A stretch of DNA of 64,000 bases, taken from positions 124,001 to 188,000 of the forward strand of contig NZ_JAAMRF010000009.1 of the NCBI RefSeq assembly GCF_013522725.1. The letters are read 5' to 3'. Position 1 is the stretch's first letter. The number at the start of each line of letters is the position of its first letter. The notes below the pieces were generated by a model, which worked only from the letters and a program-made list of their open reading frames with translations, was not told the origin of the DNA and made no database searches. The translations under genes and the position numbers were made by a program. Below are positions 9,203-16,769 of this stretch, piece after piece. Source of the stretch: Stutzerimonas azotifigens (GTDB taxonomy: Bacteria; Pseudomonadota; Gammaproteobacteria; Pseudomonadales; Pseudomonadaceae).

Positions 9203-10738
9203 TCAGGCGGTCCGGTCCTGCCCCGGAGCGGGCTTGCCTTCCAGCGGCGGCAACATAATGGCCTTCTCCAGATCGATGCCGGCACCCTCGGCGACCCGAC
9301 GACCATAATCTTCGTCGCAGTGCCAGAAATGCCAGACCATGCGCAACTGGATATTTTCCGGACACTCCTTCATGTCAGCTACCAGGTTGGCGATCAGATC
9401 GTCGCGCTCCCAGTCCTCGAAGGTTCGATAGCGCTCGCCCGCCTGGGTGTAGTCGGCTGCTGTCTTGACCGTCTGGTAGCGCCCGAGATTGCCTTCGACC
9501 CAAGGGGTATGTTCCGTGCCGGGATAGGGCGATTCCTTCAGCCCGCCCTGGGAGCTGGGCTCGTAGTTCACGTGGGGATTTTCACCGCCGGCGTCTACAT
9601 GAAAAGCCATCTGCCCGTCACGCTGGTTGGTGGCCGTCGGGCGCTTTGGTGCGTTGATCGGCAGCTGAAGGTAGTTGGGGCCGACGCGATAGCGCTGCGT
9701 ATCGGAATAGGACAGCGTGCGGCCCTGCAGCATCTTGTCATCGGAGAAGTCGATGCCATCCACCAGCACGCCGGTACCGAAGGCGGCCTGTTCCGTCTCG
9801 GCGAAGAAGTTCGACGGGTTACGGTCGAGCACCAGACGCCCCACCGGCAGCAGCGGAAACTTATCCTCTGGCCAGCGCTTGGTGTCATCGAGCGGATCGA
9901 AGTCGAGTTCAGGGTGCTCGCCGTCGGCCATGATCTGGACGCACATTTCCCACTCCGGGTACTCGCCGCGCTCGATCGAATCGTACAGGTCACGGGTAGC
10001 ATGGCCGACGTCGTGCTTCTGAATCTCGGCCGCCTGCTCGCTGGTCAGGTTCTTGACCCCAAGCTTGGGTTCGAACGAGAACTTACAGAGCACCGCCTCA
10101 CCCTCGGCATTGACCAGCTTGTAGGTATTCACGCTGGAGCCTTCCATGTGCCGGTAATTGGCCGGAATACCCCAGGGGCTCTTCACCCAGGTCACCATGT
10201 GCAGCGACTCGGGATGATGCTGAACGAAATCGTAGAAGCGCCAGGGCTCCTGACGGTTGCTGAGCGGGTCGGGTTTGAAGGCATGGATCATGTCGGGAAA
10301 TTTGATCGCATCGCGGATGAAGAAGATCTTCAGGTTGTTGCCCACCAGATCCCAGTTGCCTTCGACCGTATAGAACTTGATCGCGAAACCGCGCGGATCG
10401 CGCGCAGTTTCCGGGGATTCCTTGGCACCGATGACGGTTGAGAAACGCAGAAAGACCGGCGTCTTGCTGCCCGCCTCGGTGAGCACCTTGGCCCGCGTGT
10501 AAGTGGTTGCAGGCTCGCTGCCGATCTTGCCGTAGGCTTCGAAATATCCATGGGCAGCGGTGCCCCGCGCATGCACGACACGCTCGGGAATACGTTCGCG
10601 GTCGAAGTGGGTGATCTTTTCCAGGAACTGGTAGTTTTCCAGCGTGGCGGGACCACGTTCACCGACACTACGCAGGCTCTGGTTGTTGTGGACAGGATGC
10701 CCCTGTCGGTTGGTGAGGGATTTGATGTCTTCGGTCAT
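9203..10738 (-). CDS. Monofunctional heme catalase
   Basis: Cytoplasmic catalase of 511 residues from the ATG at 10738 ([20 protein letters not shown]), without a signal peptide. The distal histidine is in [18 protein letters not shown] (near residue 56), the asparagine in [18 protein letters not shown] (near 130), and the heme-ligating tyrosine in [20 protein letters not shown] (near 340). It lacks the flavodoxin-like C-terminal domain of large catalases. A longer frame to 10903 has no family match. The lack of a signal peptide argues against the KatB type, and I cannot assign a katA or other number with confidence. It converts hydrogen peroxide to water and oxygen. An inverted repeat just upstream may be an operator. 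Confidence 0.95.
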   Translation of the reverse strand: MTEDIKSLTNRQGHPVHNNQSLRSVGERGPATLENYQFLEKITHFDRERIPERVVHARGTAAHGYFEAYGKIGSEPATTYTRAKVLTEAGSKTPVFLRFSTVIGAKESPETARDPRGFAIKFYTVEGNWDLVGNNLKIFFIRDAIKFPDMIHAFKPDPLSNRQEPWRFYDFVQHHPESLHMVTWVKSPWGIPANYRHMEGSSVNTYKLVNAEGEAVLCKFSFEPKLGVKNLTSEQAAEIQKHDVGHATRDLYDSIERGEYPEWEMCVQIMADGEHPELDFDPLDDTKRWPEDKFPLLPVGRLVLDRNPSNFFAETEQAAFGTGVLVDGIDFSDDKMLQGRTLSYSDTQRYRVGPNYLQLPINAPKRPTATNQRDGQMAFHVDAGGENPHVNYEPSSQGGLKESPYPGTEHTPWVEGNLGRYQTVKTAADYTQAGERYRTFEDWERDDLIANLVADMKECPENIQLRMVWHFWHCDEDYGRRVAEGAGIDLEKAIMLPPLEGKPAPGQDRTA

Positions 10739-10761
10739 GACAGAACTCCAGGCTGATCTAT

Positions 10762-10782
10762 GAATCCGCTTGCTATGGATTC
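10762..10782. promoter_or_regulatory. Inverted repeat just upstream of the catalase start
   Basis: GAATCC and GGATTC face each other across nine bases, 24 bases before the catalase ATG, in the 205-base divergent region shared with ynfA. It contains CTAT but does not match the four spaced tetranucleotides of an OxyR site well. The role is unproven. Confidence 0.25.
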
Positions 10783-10943
10783 TGAAATCCCCCTGCCGCA
10801 AGGGTTCTCTTTCTCCGACGAACGCTGCTTTCCTGCCCCGTAATTGAAAAAAGACAGCTGCAAAGCCACAACCGAAACGCCTAGGCTTGGCATTGCCACT
10901 CACGCGCCATGGCGGCGCACGAAGGACCTGGACTTACCGCTCG

Positions 10944-11273
10944 ATGATTAAGACATTCGCACTGTTCGGCATCACTGCCATCGCCGAGATAGTGGGCTGC
11001 TACCTGCCCTATCTTTGGCTCAAGCAGGGCAAGAGCGCCTGGCTGCTGTTGCCAGCCGCCGTGGCCTTGGCACTCTTCGCCTGGCTGCTCACCCTGCATC
11101 CGACCGAGGGCGCGGGACGCGTCTACGCAGCTTATGGTGGGGTTTACGTTGGCACGGCGCTGCTTTGGCTCTGGCTGGTCGATGGCATTCGACCCAGCGC
11201 TTGGGATGTGCTGGGCAGCCTGGTGGCGTTGGCAGGAATGCTGATCATCATGTTTGCGCCGCGCTCCGGCTGA
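10944..11273 (+). CDS. ynfA: YnfA/UPF0060 family small membrane protein
   Basis: The 109-residue protein starts at the ATG at 10944 ([20 protein letters not shown]). A longer frame from 10887 is not part of the family. It has four hydrophobic helices, and the motifs [34 protein letters not shown] and [14 protein letters not shown] are diagnostic for UPF0060. The family resembles small multidrug resistance transporters in topology, and E. coli YnfA has been linked to drug efflux, but the physiological substrate is uncertain. Inner membrane. Monocistronic and divergent from the catalase gene. Confidence 0.93.
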   Translation: MIKTFALFGITAIAEIVGCYLPYLWLKQGKSAWLLLPAAVALALFAWLLTLHPTEGAGRVYAAYGGVYVGTALLWLWLVDGIRPSAWDVLGSLVALAGMLIIMFAPRSG

Positions 11274-11364
11274 TCATTCCCTGCAGCGAAAGCAGCGCCC
11301 GCAATGGGGTATTACGGGCGGACCGCGCCTGCCCCTCGAAGTGCTGGCAATCACCAGGTTGCGC

Positions 11365-11895
11365 TCACTGCGCTGAACGGCTCCGTTGCCGCCGGACGCC
11401 GCGGGCACGAGGCGCAAAGGCGGCGGCGAACAGCATCACCAACAGCTCCGTAAGCCAAGCCAGCAGCAGGCCGCAACAAAGTGCCCAGGCGATGGCATCC
11501 GGTGCGAGCAGCACCTGATAGCGGTACCCGGTGTAGGTTTCATTGAGCAGTGCCCGATCGGCACCGGTGAGCAGGTGCCAGGCCCTGGCGTACCAGGGCG
11601 ACTGCATCGCCTGCCATTCGTGATCCAGCATCGCCTTGCGCTGCAGCAGTGCGTTCAGGCTGCGCGCATCACTGCGGAAAACCGGATCCTCACTGTCGGC
11701 GTAATGCGCGACAAGGGCGCTCAGGTCGCCTCCGAAAAAGCGCCGCGCCGTGTCCTGAAACCCTTCGAGACTGAGGGTCGCCTCGATTCGGTGAGCCTCG
11801 ACGCGCTTGCCGTAATCGGCCATGAAACCCGGCACCTGTACACCGACCAGCAGCCCGAGACCGAACAGCATCAGCCGCAGGTAGCTTCTCAGCAT
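11365..11895 (-). CDS. DUF2937 family membrane protein
   Basis: 176 residues from the ATG at 11895 (MLRSYLRLMLFGLGLLVGVQ). One N-terminal membrane helix (residues 8-25) and a C-terminal hydrophobic pair (about 135-160, DAIAWALCCGLLLAWLTELL) flank a soluble middle with GFMADYGKRVEAHR and LSLEGFQDTARRFFGGDL. This layout fits DUF2937. The start lies seven bases inside the 3' end of the amidotransferase gene, so the two are coupled. Function unknown. The loop between the helices should lie in the periplasm if both ends are in the membrane. Confidence 0.75.
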   Translation of the reverse strand: MLRSYLRLMLFGLGLLVGVQVPGFMADYGKRVEAHRIEATLSLEGFQDTARRFFGGDLSALVAHYADSEDPVFRSDARSLNALLQRKAMLDHEWQAMQSPWYARAWHLLTGADRALLNETYTGYRYQVLLAPDAIAWALCCGLLLAWLTELLVMLFAAAFAPRARGVRRQRSRSAQ

Positions 11896-12671
11896 GCCGG
11901 GACCTGCCCGCGGGCGACACACTCGCCACCCCGCCATAGCGTCCAGTCGCCGGGCTCGTGAAGGGTCCAGCATTCGTTGTCAGTCAAAGGCTCGGTGGCC
12001 AGGACGGTGACCACGTCGTTGGGGGTGGTCTCGGCGTGAAAATCCACGGTCAGCTCCGCATCACGCAGTTGAGCAGGACCGAAGGGCGAGCGTCGAGTGA
12101 TTTCCGCCAGCTTGGTGCTGCAGAAGCTGAACAACCACTCGCCATTGCTCAGCAGGCAATTGAACACGCCTCGGCTACGGTATTCGGAGCAGGCCCCAAT
12201 CAGCGTTTCCAACAACGCCTGGACATCGACCGGCTCGGGATACTCCTTGCGGATGCGATTGAGCATGTCGCAGAAGGCCGCCTCGCTGTCCGTTTCGCCC
12301 ACCGGGCGATAGAAACCGCGAGCGGGCTGGAAATCGGCAAGCTGGCCATTGTGCGCGAAACACCAGTGCTGGCCCCAGAGTTCGCGAACGAAGGGGTGCG
12401 TGTTGACCAGGCAGACCTTGCCGACATTGGCCTGCCGGATGTGGCCGATGACCACTTCGCTCTTTATCAGATAGTGCTGCACCATCTTCGCGACTTCCGA
12501 CTCGCAGCTCGCCACCGGGTCTTGAAACAGGCGCAGCCCCCGCCCCTCATAGAAGGCGATGCCCCAACCGTCTTTGTGCGGGCCGGTCTTGCCACCGCGC
12601 TGCATCAGACCGGTAAAGCTGAACACGATATCAGTGGGGACGTTAGCGCTCATGCCGAGCAATTCACACAT
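11889..12671 (-). CDS. Class II glutamine amidotransferase (YafJ type)
   Basis: The 260-residue protein starts MCELLGMSANVPTDIVFSF. Cys2 becomes the N-terminal nucleophile after removal of Met, as in Ntn glutaminases. Family landmarks are GGKTGPHKDGWGIAFYEGRG, IGHIRQANVGKV (substrate arginine), NTHPFVRELWGQHWCFAHNG (conserved NG) and GETDSEAAFCDML. Stand-alone YafJ proteins hydrolyse glutamine amide nitrogen or act on gamma-glutamyl amides. No synthetase partner is near. The downstream DUF2937 gene overlaps by seven bases. Confidence 0.9.
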   Translation of the reverse strand: MCELLGMSANVPTDIVFSFTGLMQRGGKTGPHKDGWGIAFYEGRGLRLFQDPVASCESEVAKMVQHYLIKSEVVIGHIRQANVGKVCLVNTHPFVRELWGQHWCFAHNGQLADFQPARGFYRPVGETDSEAAFCDMLNRIRKEYPEPVDVQALLETLIGACSEYRSRGVFNCLLSNGEWLFSFCSTKLAEITRRSPFGPAQLRDAELTVDFHAETTPNDVVTVLATEPLTDNECWTLHEPGDWTLWRGGECVARGQVPAC

Positions 12672-12713
12672 GCCTTGCCTCCGCTGTTCGACCAGAGTCT
12701 TGCTGCCCGGCGA

Positions 12714-13187
12714 CTATAGACGCGGTTCCGTGCGCGCGGAGCGGCCGATCGGCCTTCTCCTGTCGTCATCCAACTCACCGTCCTCCATGCGTTCGCGCAG
12801 GGTACGCGAGTCGCCCTGCCCCTCGTCCTCTTCGCCGCGACGCTGCCTCAGCCAGCGCTCGAGCGGCCAACGGAGAGCGACCAGGGCCAGGTAGAGACCG
12901 AAAGCGATCAGGCCGTAGAGTGCGAGGTCTGCGACGGCACGCCAGGCGTTGTTGCCGATCTTGAACAACACATCCAGCGCCGTGATGGCGATCGCTGGCG
13001 CGAACAGTTCACGAGTGGGCTCCACGATCGTAGGCGTGAACAGCAAGACTGCCACCACCAGCCGCAGCGGCTCACGCAGCCAGCGCCATAGCGGGCGGGT
13101 CATGCGGAACCAGACCAGAAGAAGTCCCAGGGCGCCGACCCCATAAAGGGCCCAGGCCAGGAGGTATTCGTTTTGTGCAATCAGCAT
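12714..13187 (-). CDS. Conserved small inner-membrane protein
   Basis: 157 residues with three or four hydrophobic helices at about 8-26, 42-56, 66-76 and 88-108, followed by a highly charged tail rich in R, D and E (RQRRGEEDEGQGDSRTLRER). I recognise the general type from Pseudomonas genomes but cannot name a family. It lies 42 bases upstream of the amidotransferase gene on the same strand, so it may be first in an operon with it and the DUF2937 gene. The real gene is supported by start context and even codon use, not by a known domain. Confidence 0.65.
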   Translation of the reverse strand: MLIAQNEYLLAWALYGVGALGLLLVWFRMTRPLWRWLREPLRLVVAVLLFTPTIVEPTRELFAPAIAITALDVLFKIGNNAWRAVADLALYGLIAFGLYLALVALRWPLERWLRQRRGEEDEGQGDSRTLRERMEDGELDDDRRRPIGRSARTEPRL

Positions 13188-13435
13188 GTAGGACTCTCAA
13201 CTACCGAAGCGGAGCGATGATCGGCGGGACCGGATCGCGCTTCGCGCCAGCCTGCAGGCCATTCGAAGCGCGATGATAACAGGCCTGTCGCACGACCTGC
13301 GCGAGCTTGCCAAAAACCGCCCGTGACGAGGCCCGTAGGAAATACCAGGACAGAAAGGATTCACAAGCCGGGCACCTAAAATGACCGCCGCAATGCCATA
13401 CTGAATACAACTGTCATCTCAGGAGGAGCGCCATC

Positions 13436-13876
13436 ATGACTTACAAGTATCTTCTGGTCGCAACCGATTTGAACGACGAATGCCATCCGGTCGTCGCTCG
13501 GGCACAGGACCTCGCGACCGCCAGCGGCGCCCGGCTTGCGCTCGTGCACGTGATCGAGCCAATGGCCATGGCGTTCGGCGGTGACGTCCCGATGGACTTG
13601 TCGATGTTGCAGCAGCAACAGTTCGACCAGGCCCGCGAACGGCTCGACGGCTTCGCCAGCCATTACCCGAGCCTGAGTCCGGAGCAGCGTTTCCTGGCCT
13701 ACGGCCAGCCGCGTCAGGAAATCCACCGCCTGGTCAAGGAACAGGGTTGCGACCTGGTCGTCGTGGGTAGCCACGGTCGCCACGGGTTGGCGCTGCTACT
13801 CGGCTCCACTGCCAATGACATTCTGCACGGAGCGCCTTGCGACGTACTGGCCGTGCGCCTCAATCGCGCCGAATGA
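13436..13876 (+). CDS. Universal stress protein, UspA family
   Basis: The 146-residue protein has the UspA fold: YKYLLVATDLNDECHPVVAR at the start, ARLALVHVIEP, and the C-terminal nucleotide-binding signature VVVGSHGRHGLALLLGSTAN, a good G-x2-G-x9-G(S/T) motif that suggests ATP binding. AGGAGG sits nine bases upstream of the ATG, an unusually strong ribosome binding site. Cytoplasmic, probably made in stationary phase or under stress. I found no ANR box in the 248-base upstream region. Convergent with the next gene. Confidence 0.93.
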   Translation: MTYKYLLVATDLNDECHPVVARAQDLATASGARLALVHVIEPMAMAFGGDVPMDLSMLQQQQFDQARERLDGFASHYPSLSPEQRFLAYGQPRQEIHRLVKEQGCDLVVVGSHGRHGLALLLGSTANDILHGAPCDVLAVRLNRAE

Positions 13877-13913
13877 CTTCGCTGGCGCCTGGTGCGCAGG
13901 TGCCAGCTCCCTC

Positions 13914-14606
13914 CTAGTCGCTGTCGAGCTCTTCGCCGGCGCTCATCACCAACGGCCTGATCTTCTGCAACTGGGTTTCCAGCGAATAGGTCAGGCTCGT
14001 AGCCATCGAAAAGAAAGCCAGGAAGGCCTTCAGATTGGCGTCGGCGCTGCAGGTCTCGTGAATGCGCTGCCAGAACGCCTGATTGACCAGCTGCAGCTGC
14101 TGGAACAAACGCACCAGCCCCCTCAGCTCCCAATCGACGTGGCGACCTTCGCGCATGTTGAAGTACTGCCGCGCCAGATAGAGCGAAATCGAACGCAGCA
14201 CGAACTCCTGATTGCTGGCGAACGGCAGATGCTGCTGGGCCATGGGCTTGAGTCTTGCCAGTACAGGACAGGCGCTGGTCGCCATGATCAAGCCCAGCAG
14301 CGAGCGCAGGCCTTCGTCCAGGCCGACCAGCTTGCTGTATTCACGCTCGCGGGTACGGATCCACACCTGCGCTTTATGTACCGCCGCAAGGCCACGGAAA
14401 TCCTCGATCACCCGTTGCAGGTCCAGCGCCGCAGGGCAGTGGCTGAACTGATCTCTCGACAATGGGCAGTTGCTGCACTGCTGATGCTCGAGGCGCGTCC
14501 AACGGGGCGCTTCGGCCGTGGCGCGCTCGTCATAGCCGCGCTCGAGCTGTATCCGGTAATGAAACTCGTGTTGATCGTCCAGGGTGATGCGATAGTCGAT
14601 AGCCAT
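13914..14606 (-). CDS. Conserved protein of unknown function with a C-x2-C-x9-C motif
   Basis: 230 residues, no signal peptide and no membrane helix. An N-terminal beta-rich part (MAIDYRITLDDQHEFHYRIQ) is followed by QQCSNCPLSRDQFSHCPAAL with Cys44, Cys47 and Cys57. A fourth cysteine is at about 113 (ATSACPVLARLKPMA), then comes a helical C-terminal domain with QEFVLRSISLYLARQYFN. The cysteines look able to bind zinc or an iron-sulfur cluster, but that is inference. From memory a homolog sits next to uup in P. aeruginosa (PA3018). It starts 27 bases after uup on the same strand and may be co-transcribed. Confidence 0.75.
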   Translation of the reverse strand: MAIDYRITLDDQHEFHYRIQLERGYDERATAEAPRWTRLEHQQCSNCPLSRDQFSHCPAALDLQRVIEDFRGLAAVHKAQVWIRTREREYSKLVGLDEGLRSLLGLIMATSACPVLARLKPMAQQHLPFASNQEFVLRSISLYLARQYFNMREGRHVDWELRGLVRLFQQLQLVNQAFWQRIHETCSADANLKAFLAFFSMATSLTYSLETQLQKIRPLVMSAGEELDSD

Positions 14607-14633
14607 CTCGTGCCGATCACCTGGTCGTGGCGT

Positions 14634-16541
14634 TCACTCTTCGAGTTCGGCCCAACGTTCCAGCAGGCGATCGAGTTCCTCTTGCTGGCCTTCCAGACGG
14701 GACAGCACCTCGCTGGTCTGGTCGGCGGATTGTTGATAAAACGCGGGGGCGGACATCTGCGCCTGCAGCGCCTGTATGTTCCGCTCCGCCGCATCGATGA
14801 GTCCCGGCAACGCCTCGAGCTCGCGCTGCAGTTTGTAGCTGAGCTTCTTGCGCGCAGCAGGCTCGGGCCCGGCCATTGCCGGTGCTTCGGTGGCCGGCTT
14901 GGCGGGTCCGGACTTGTTCTCCTTCTGTTCCCCCACACCCAGCAGTCGCGGTGACCCACCCTGGCGCAGCCAGTCCTGGTAACCCCCTACATATTCACGG
15001 ACCTGGCCCTCACCTTCGAAAACCAGCGTGCTGGTGACCACGTTATCCAGAAAGGCACGGTCGTGGCTGACCATCAGCACCGTGCCCTGGAATCCCAGGA
15101 GCACTTCCTCGAGCAATTCGAGCGTTTCGACGTCCAGGTCGTTGGTCGGCTCGTCCAGCACAAGCAGGTTGGCGGGCTTGCTGAACAGCTTGGCGAGCAA
15201 GAGACGTGCCCGCTCGCCTCCGGACAGCGCCTTGACTGGGGTCCGGGCACGCTGAGGGCTGAACAGGAAGTCGCCCAGATAGCTCAATACGTGGCGGTTC
15301 TGCCCATCGATGGTGATGAACTCACGGCCTTCGGCCATGTTGTCGATGACCGTCTTCTCAGGCTCGAGCTGGTGACGCAACTGGTCAAAATATGCCACTT
15401 CGAGCTTGGTGCCGGCTTCGATGGTGCCCGCGGTGGGTTGGAGGTCACCGAGCAGCAGCTTGAGCAGCGTCGTCTTGCCGGTGCCGTTTGCACCCAGCAG
15501 ACCGATACGGTCGGCACGCTGCAGGACGATGGAAAAGTCTCGGATCAGCGGCTCACCATTGGCATGGGCGAAGTCGACGTGCTCCGCGACGATCACCTGC
15601 TTGCCCGACTTCTCGGCGGTTTCGATCTGGAAGCTGGCCTTGCCTTGGCGCTCGCGTCGCTCGCTACGCTCGGCGCGCATCGCCTTCAAGGCGCGGACAC
15701 GCCCCTCGTTGCGGGTACGCCGGGCCTTGATGCCCTGGCGAATCCAGACCTCTTCCTGGGCGAGCTTCTTGTCGAACAGCGCGCTGGCCGTTTCCTCCGC
15801 TGCGAGTTGTTGCTCCTTGTGAACCAGAAAACTGGCGTAGTCGCCCGCCCAGTCGATCAAATGGCCACGGTCGAGCTCCAGAATGCGTGTCGCCAGGTTC
15901 TGCAGGAAGGCGCGGTCGTGGGTGATGAACAGCACCGCGCCGTTGAACCCCATCAACGCCTCTTCCAGCCAGGCGATCGCACCGATGTCCAGGTGGTTGG
16001 TCGGCTCGTCCAGCAGCAGCAGATCCGGTTCGGACACAAGCGCCTGCGCCAGCAGCACCCGCCGACGCCAGCCACCCGAAAGTTCGGCCAGGGTCTTTTC
16101 GGCAGGCAGCTGCAGGCGGCTCAGCGTGCTGTCCACCAACTGCTGCAGCCGCCAGCCATCCTTGGCCTCCAGGGCCTGCTGCACGTGCATGAGCTTGTCG
16201 AGATCGGCCTCGTCCTTGATGTTCTGGCTCAAGTGGTGGTACTCGGCGAGCAGCTCGCCCACACCGGCCAGGCCCTCGGCGACGACGTCGAATACGGTGC
16301 GCTCGTCGGCACGAGGCAATTCCTGGGGCAGTTCACCGATCTTCAGCCCCGGCGCCTTCCAGATCTCACCGTCGTCGGCGGCCTGATCACCCTTGACCAG
16401 ACGCAGCAGGCTGGACTTCCCCGTACCGTTGCGCCCGATGATGCATACCCGCTCGCCCCGGGCGATCTGCCAGGACACCTGATCCAGCAATGGGGTGGTG
16501 CCATAGGCGAGTGACACATCGGTGAACTTGAGCAGAGTCAT
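14634..16541 (-). CDS. uup: ABC-F family ATPase Uup
   Basis: 635 residues with two ABC cassettes. First: Walker A IIGRNGTGKSSLLRLVKGD, signature LSGGWRRRVLLAQAL, Walker B LLLLDEPTNHLDI. Second: LLGANGTGKTTLLKLLLGD, LSGGERARLLLAKLF, LLVLDEPTNDLDV. The linker between them is charged, and residues 545-635 form a C-terminal coiled coil with many E, Q and R, which is the DNA-binding tail described for Uup. No membrane domain: it is a soluble ABC-F protein. Uup limits precise excision of transposons and acts near ribosomes. Start at 16541 has GGGAGGT 6 bases upstream. Divergent from slt. Confidence 0.95.
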   Translation of the reverse strand: MTLLKFTDVSLAYGTTPLLDQVSWQIARGERVCIIGRNGTGKSSLLRLVKGDQAADDGEIWKAPGLKIGELPQELPRADERTVFDVVAEGLAGVGELLAEYHHLSQNIKDEADLDKLMHVQQALEAKDGWRLQQLVDSTLSRLQLPAEKTLAELSGGWRRRVLLAQALVSEPDLLLLDEPTNHLDIGAIAWLEEALMGFNGAVLFITHDRAFLQNLATRILELDRGHLIDWAGDYASFLVHKEQQLAAEETASALFDKKLAQEEVWIRQGIKARRTRNEGRVRALKAMRAERSERRERQGKASFQIETAEKSGKQVIVAEHVDFAHANGEPLIRDFSIVLQRADRIGLLGANGTGKTTLLKLLLGDLQPTAGTIEAGTKLEVAYFDQLRHQLEPEKTVIDNMAEGREFITIDGQNRHVLSYLGDFLFSPQRARTPVKALSGGERARLLLAKLFSKPANLLVLDEPTNDLDVETLELLEEVLLGFQGTVLMVSHDRAFLDNVVTSTLVFEGEGQVREYVGGYQDWLRQGGSPRLLGVGEQKENKSGPAKPATEAPAMAGPEPAARKKLSYKLQRELEALPGLIDAAERNIQALQAQMSAPAFYQQSADQTSEVLSRLEGQQEELDRLLERWAELEE

Positions 16542-16650
16542 GGGTACCTCCCGGAAACAGGGCGCGCATTCTAACAGAAGGAGGCCGTCCCAACGGCGGT
16601 GCGCGAGGCTTTCGCCAGGCGGTAAAGACCGGTCACGCTCCTCGTTCCTG

Positions 16651-16664
16651 CTACGCTCGTCGGA
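16651..16664. promoter_or_regulatory. Shared motif upstream of slt (also found upstream of dacB)
   Basis: CTACGCTCGTCGGA lies 106 bases before the slt start. The almost identical CTACGCTTGTCGGA lies 130 bases before dacB at 45892-45905. Overlapping it, TCGGAAGTATC (16660-16670) is repeated at 16759-16769 at the slt ribosome binding site. A regulatory role is a guess. Confidence 0.3.
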
Positions 16665-16769
16665 AGTATCGCTCTCAATGGTGTCGGGAGTTTTCCCCTC
16701 ATTCCGCTGCCTCGGTGAGCACGTTAAGCTACCGCCAACCCCCTAATGTCCCCGTCCTTCGGAAGTATC

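Noticed and set aside
16726..16736. GGCGGTAGCTT on the minus strand, similar to the ops/JUMPstart element that recruits RfaH
   Set aside because: It lies before uup, not before a polysaccharide operon, and the rest of the JUMPstart sequence is missing.
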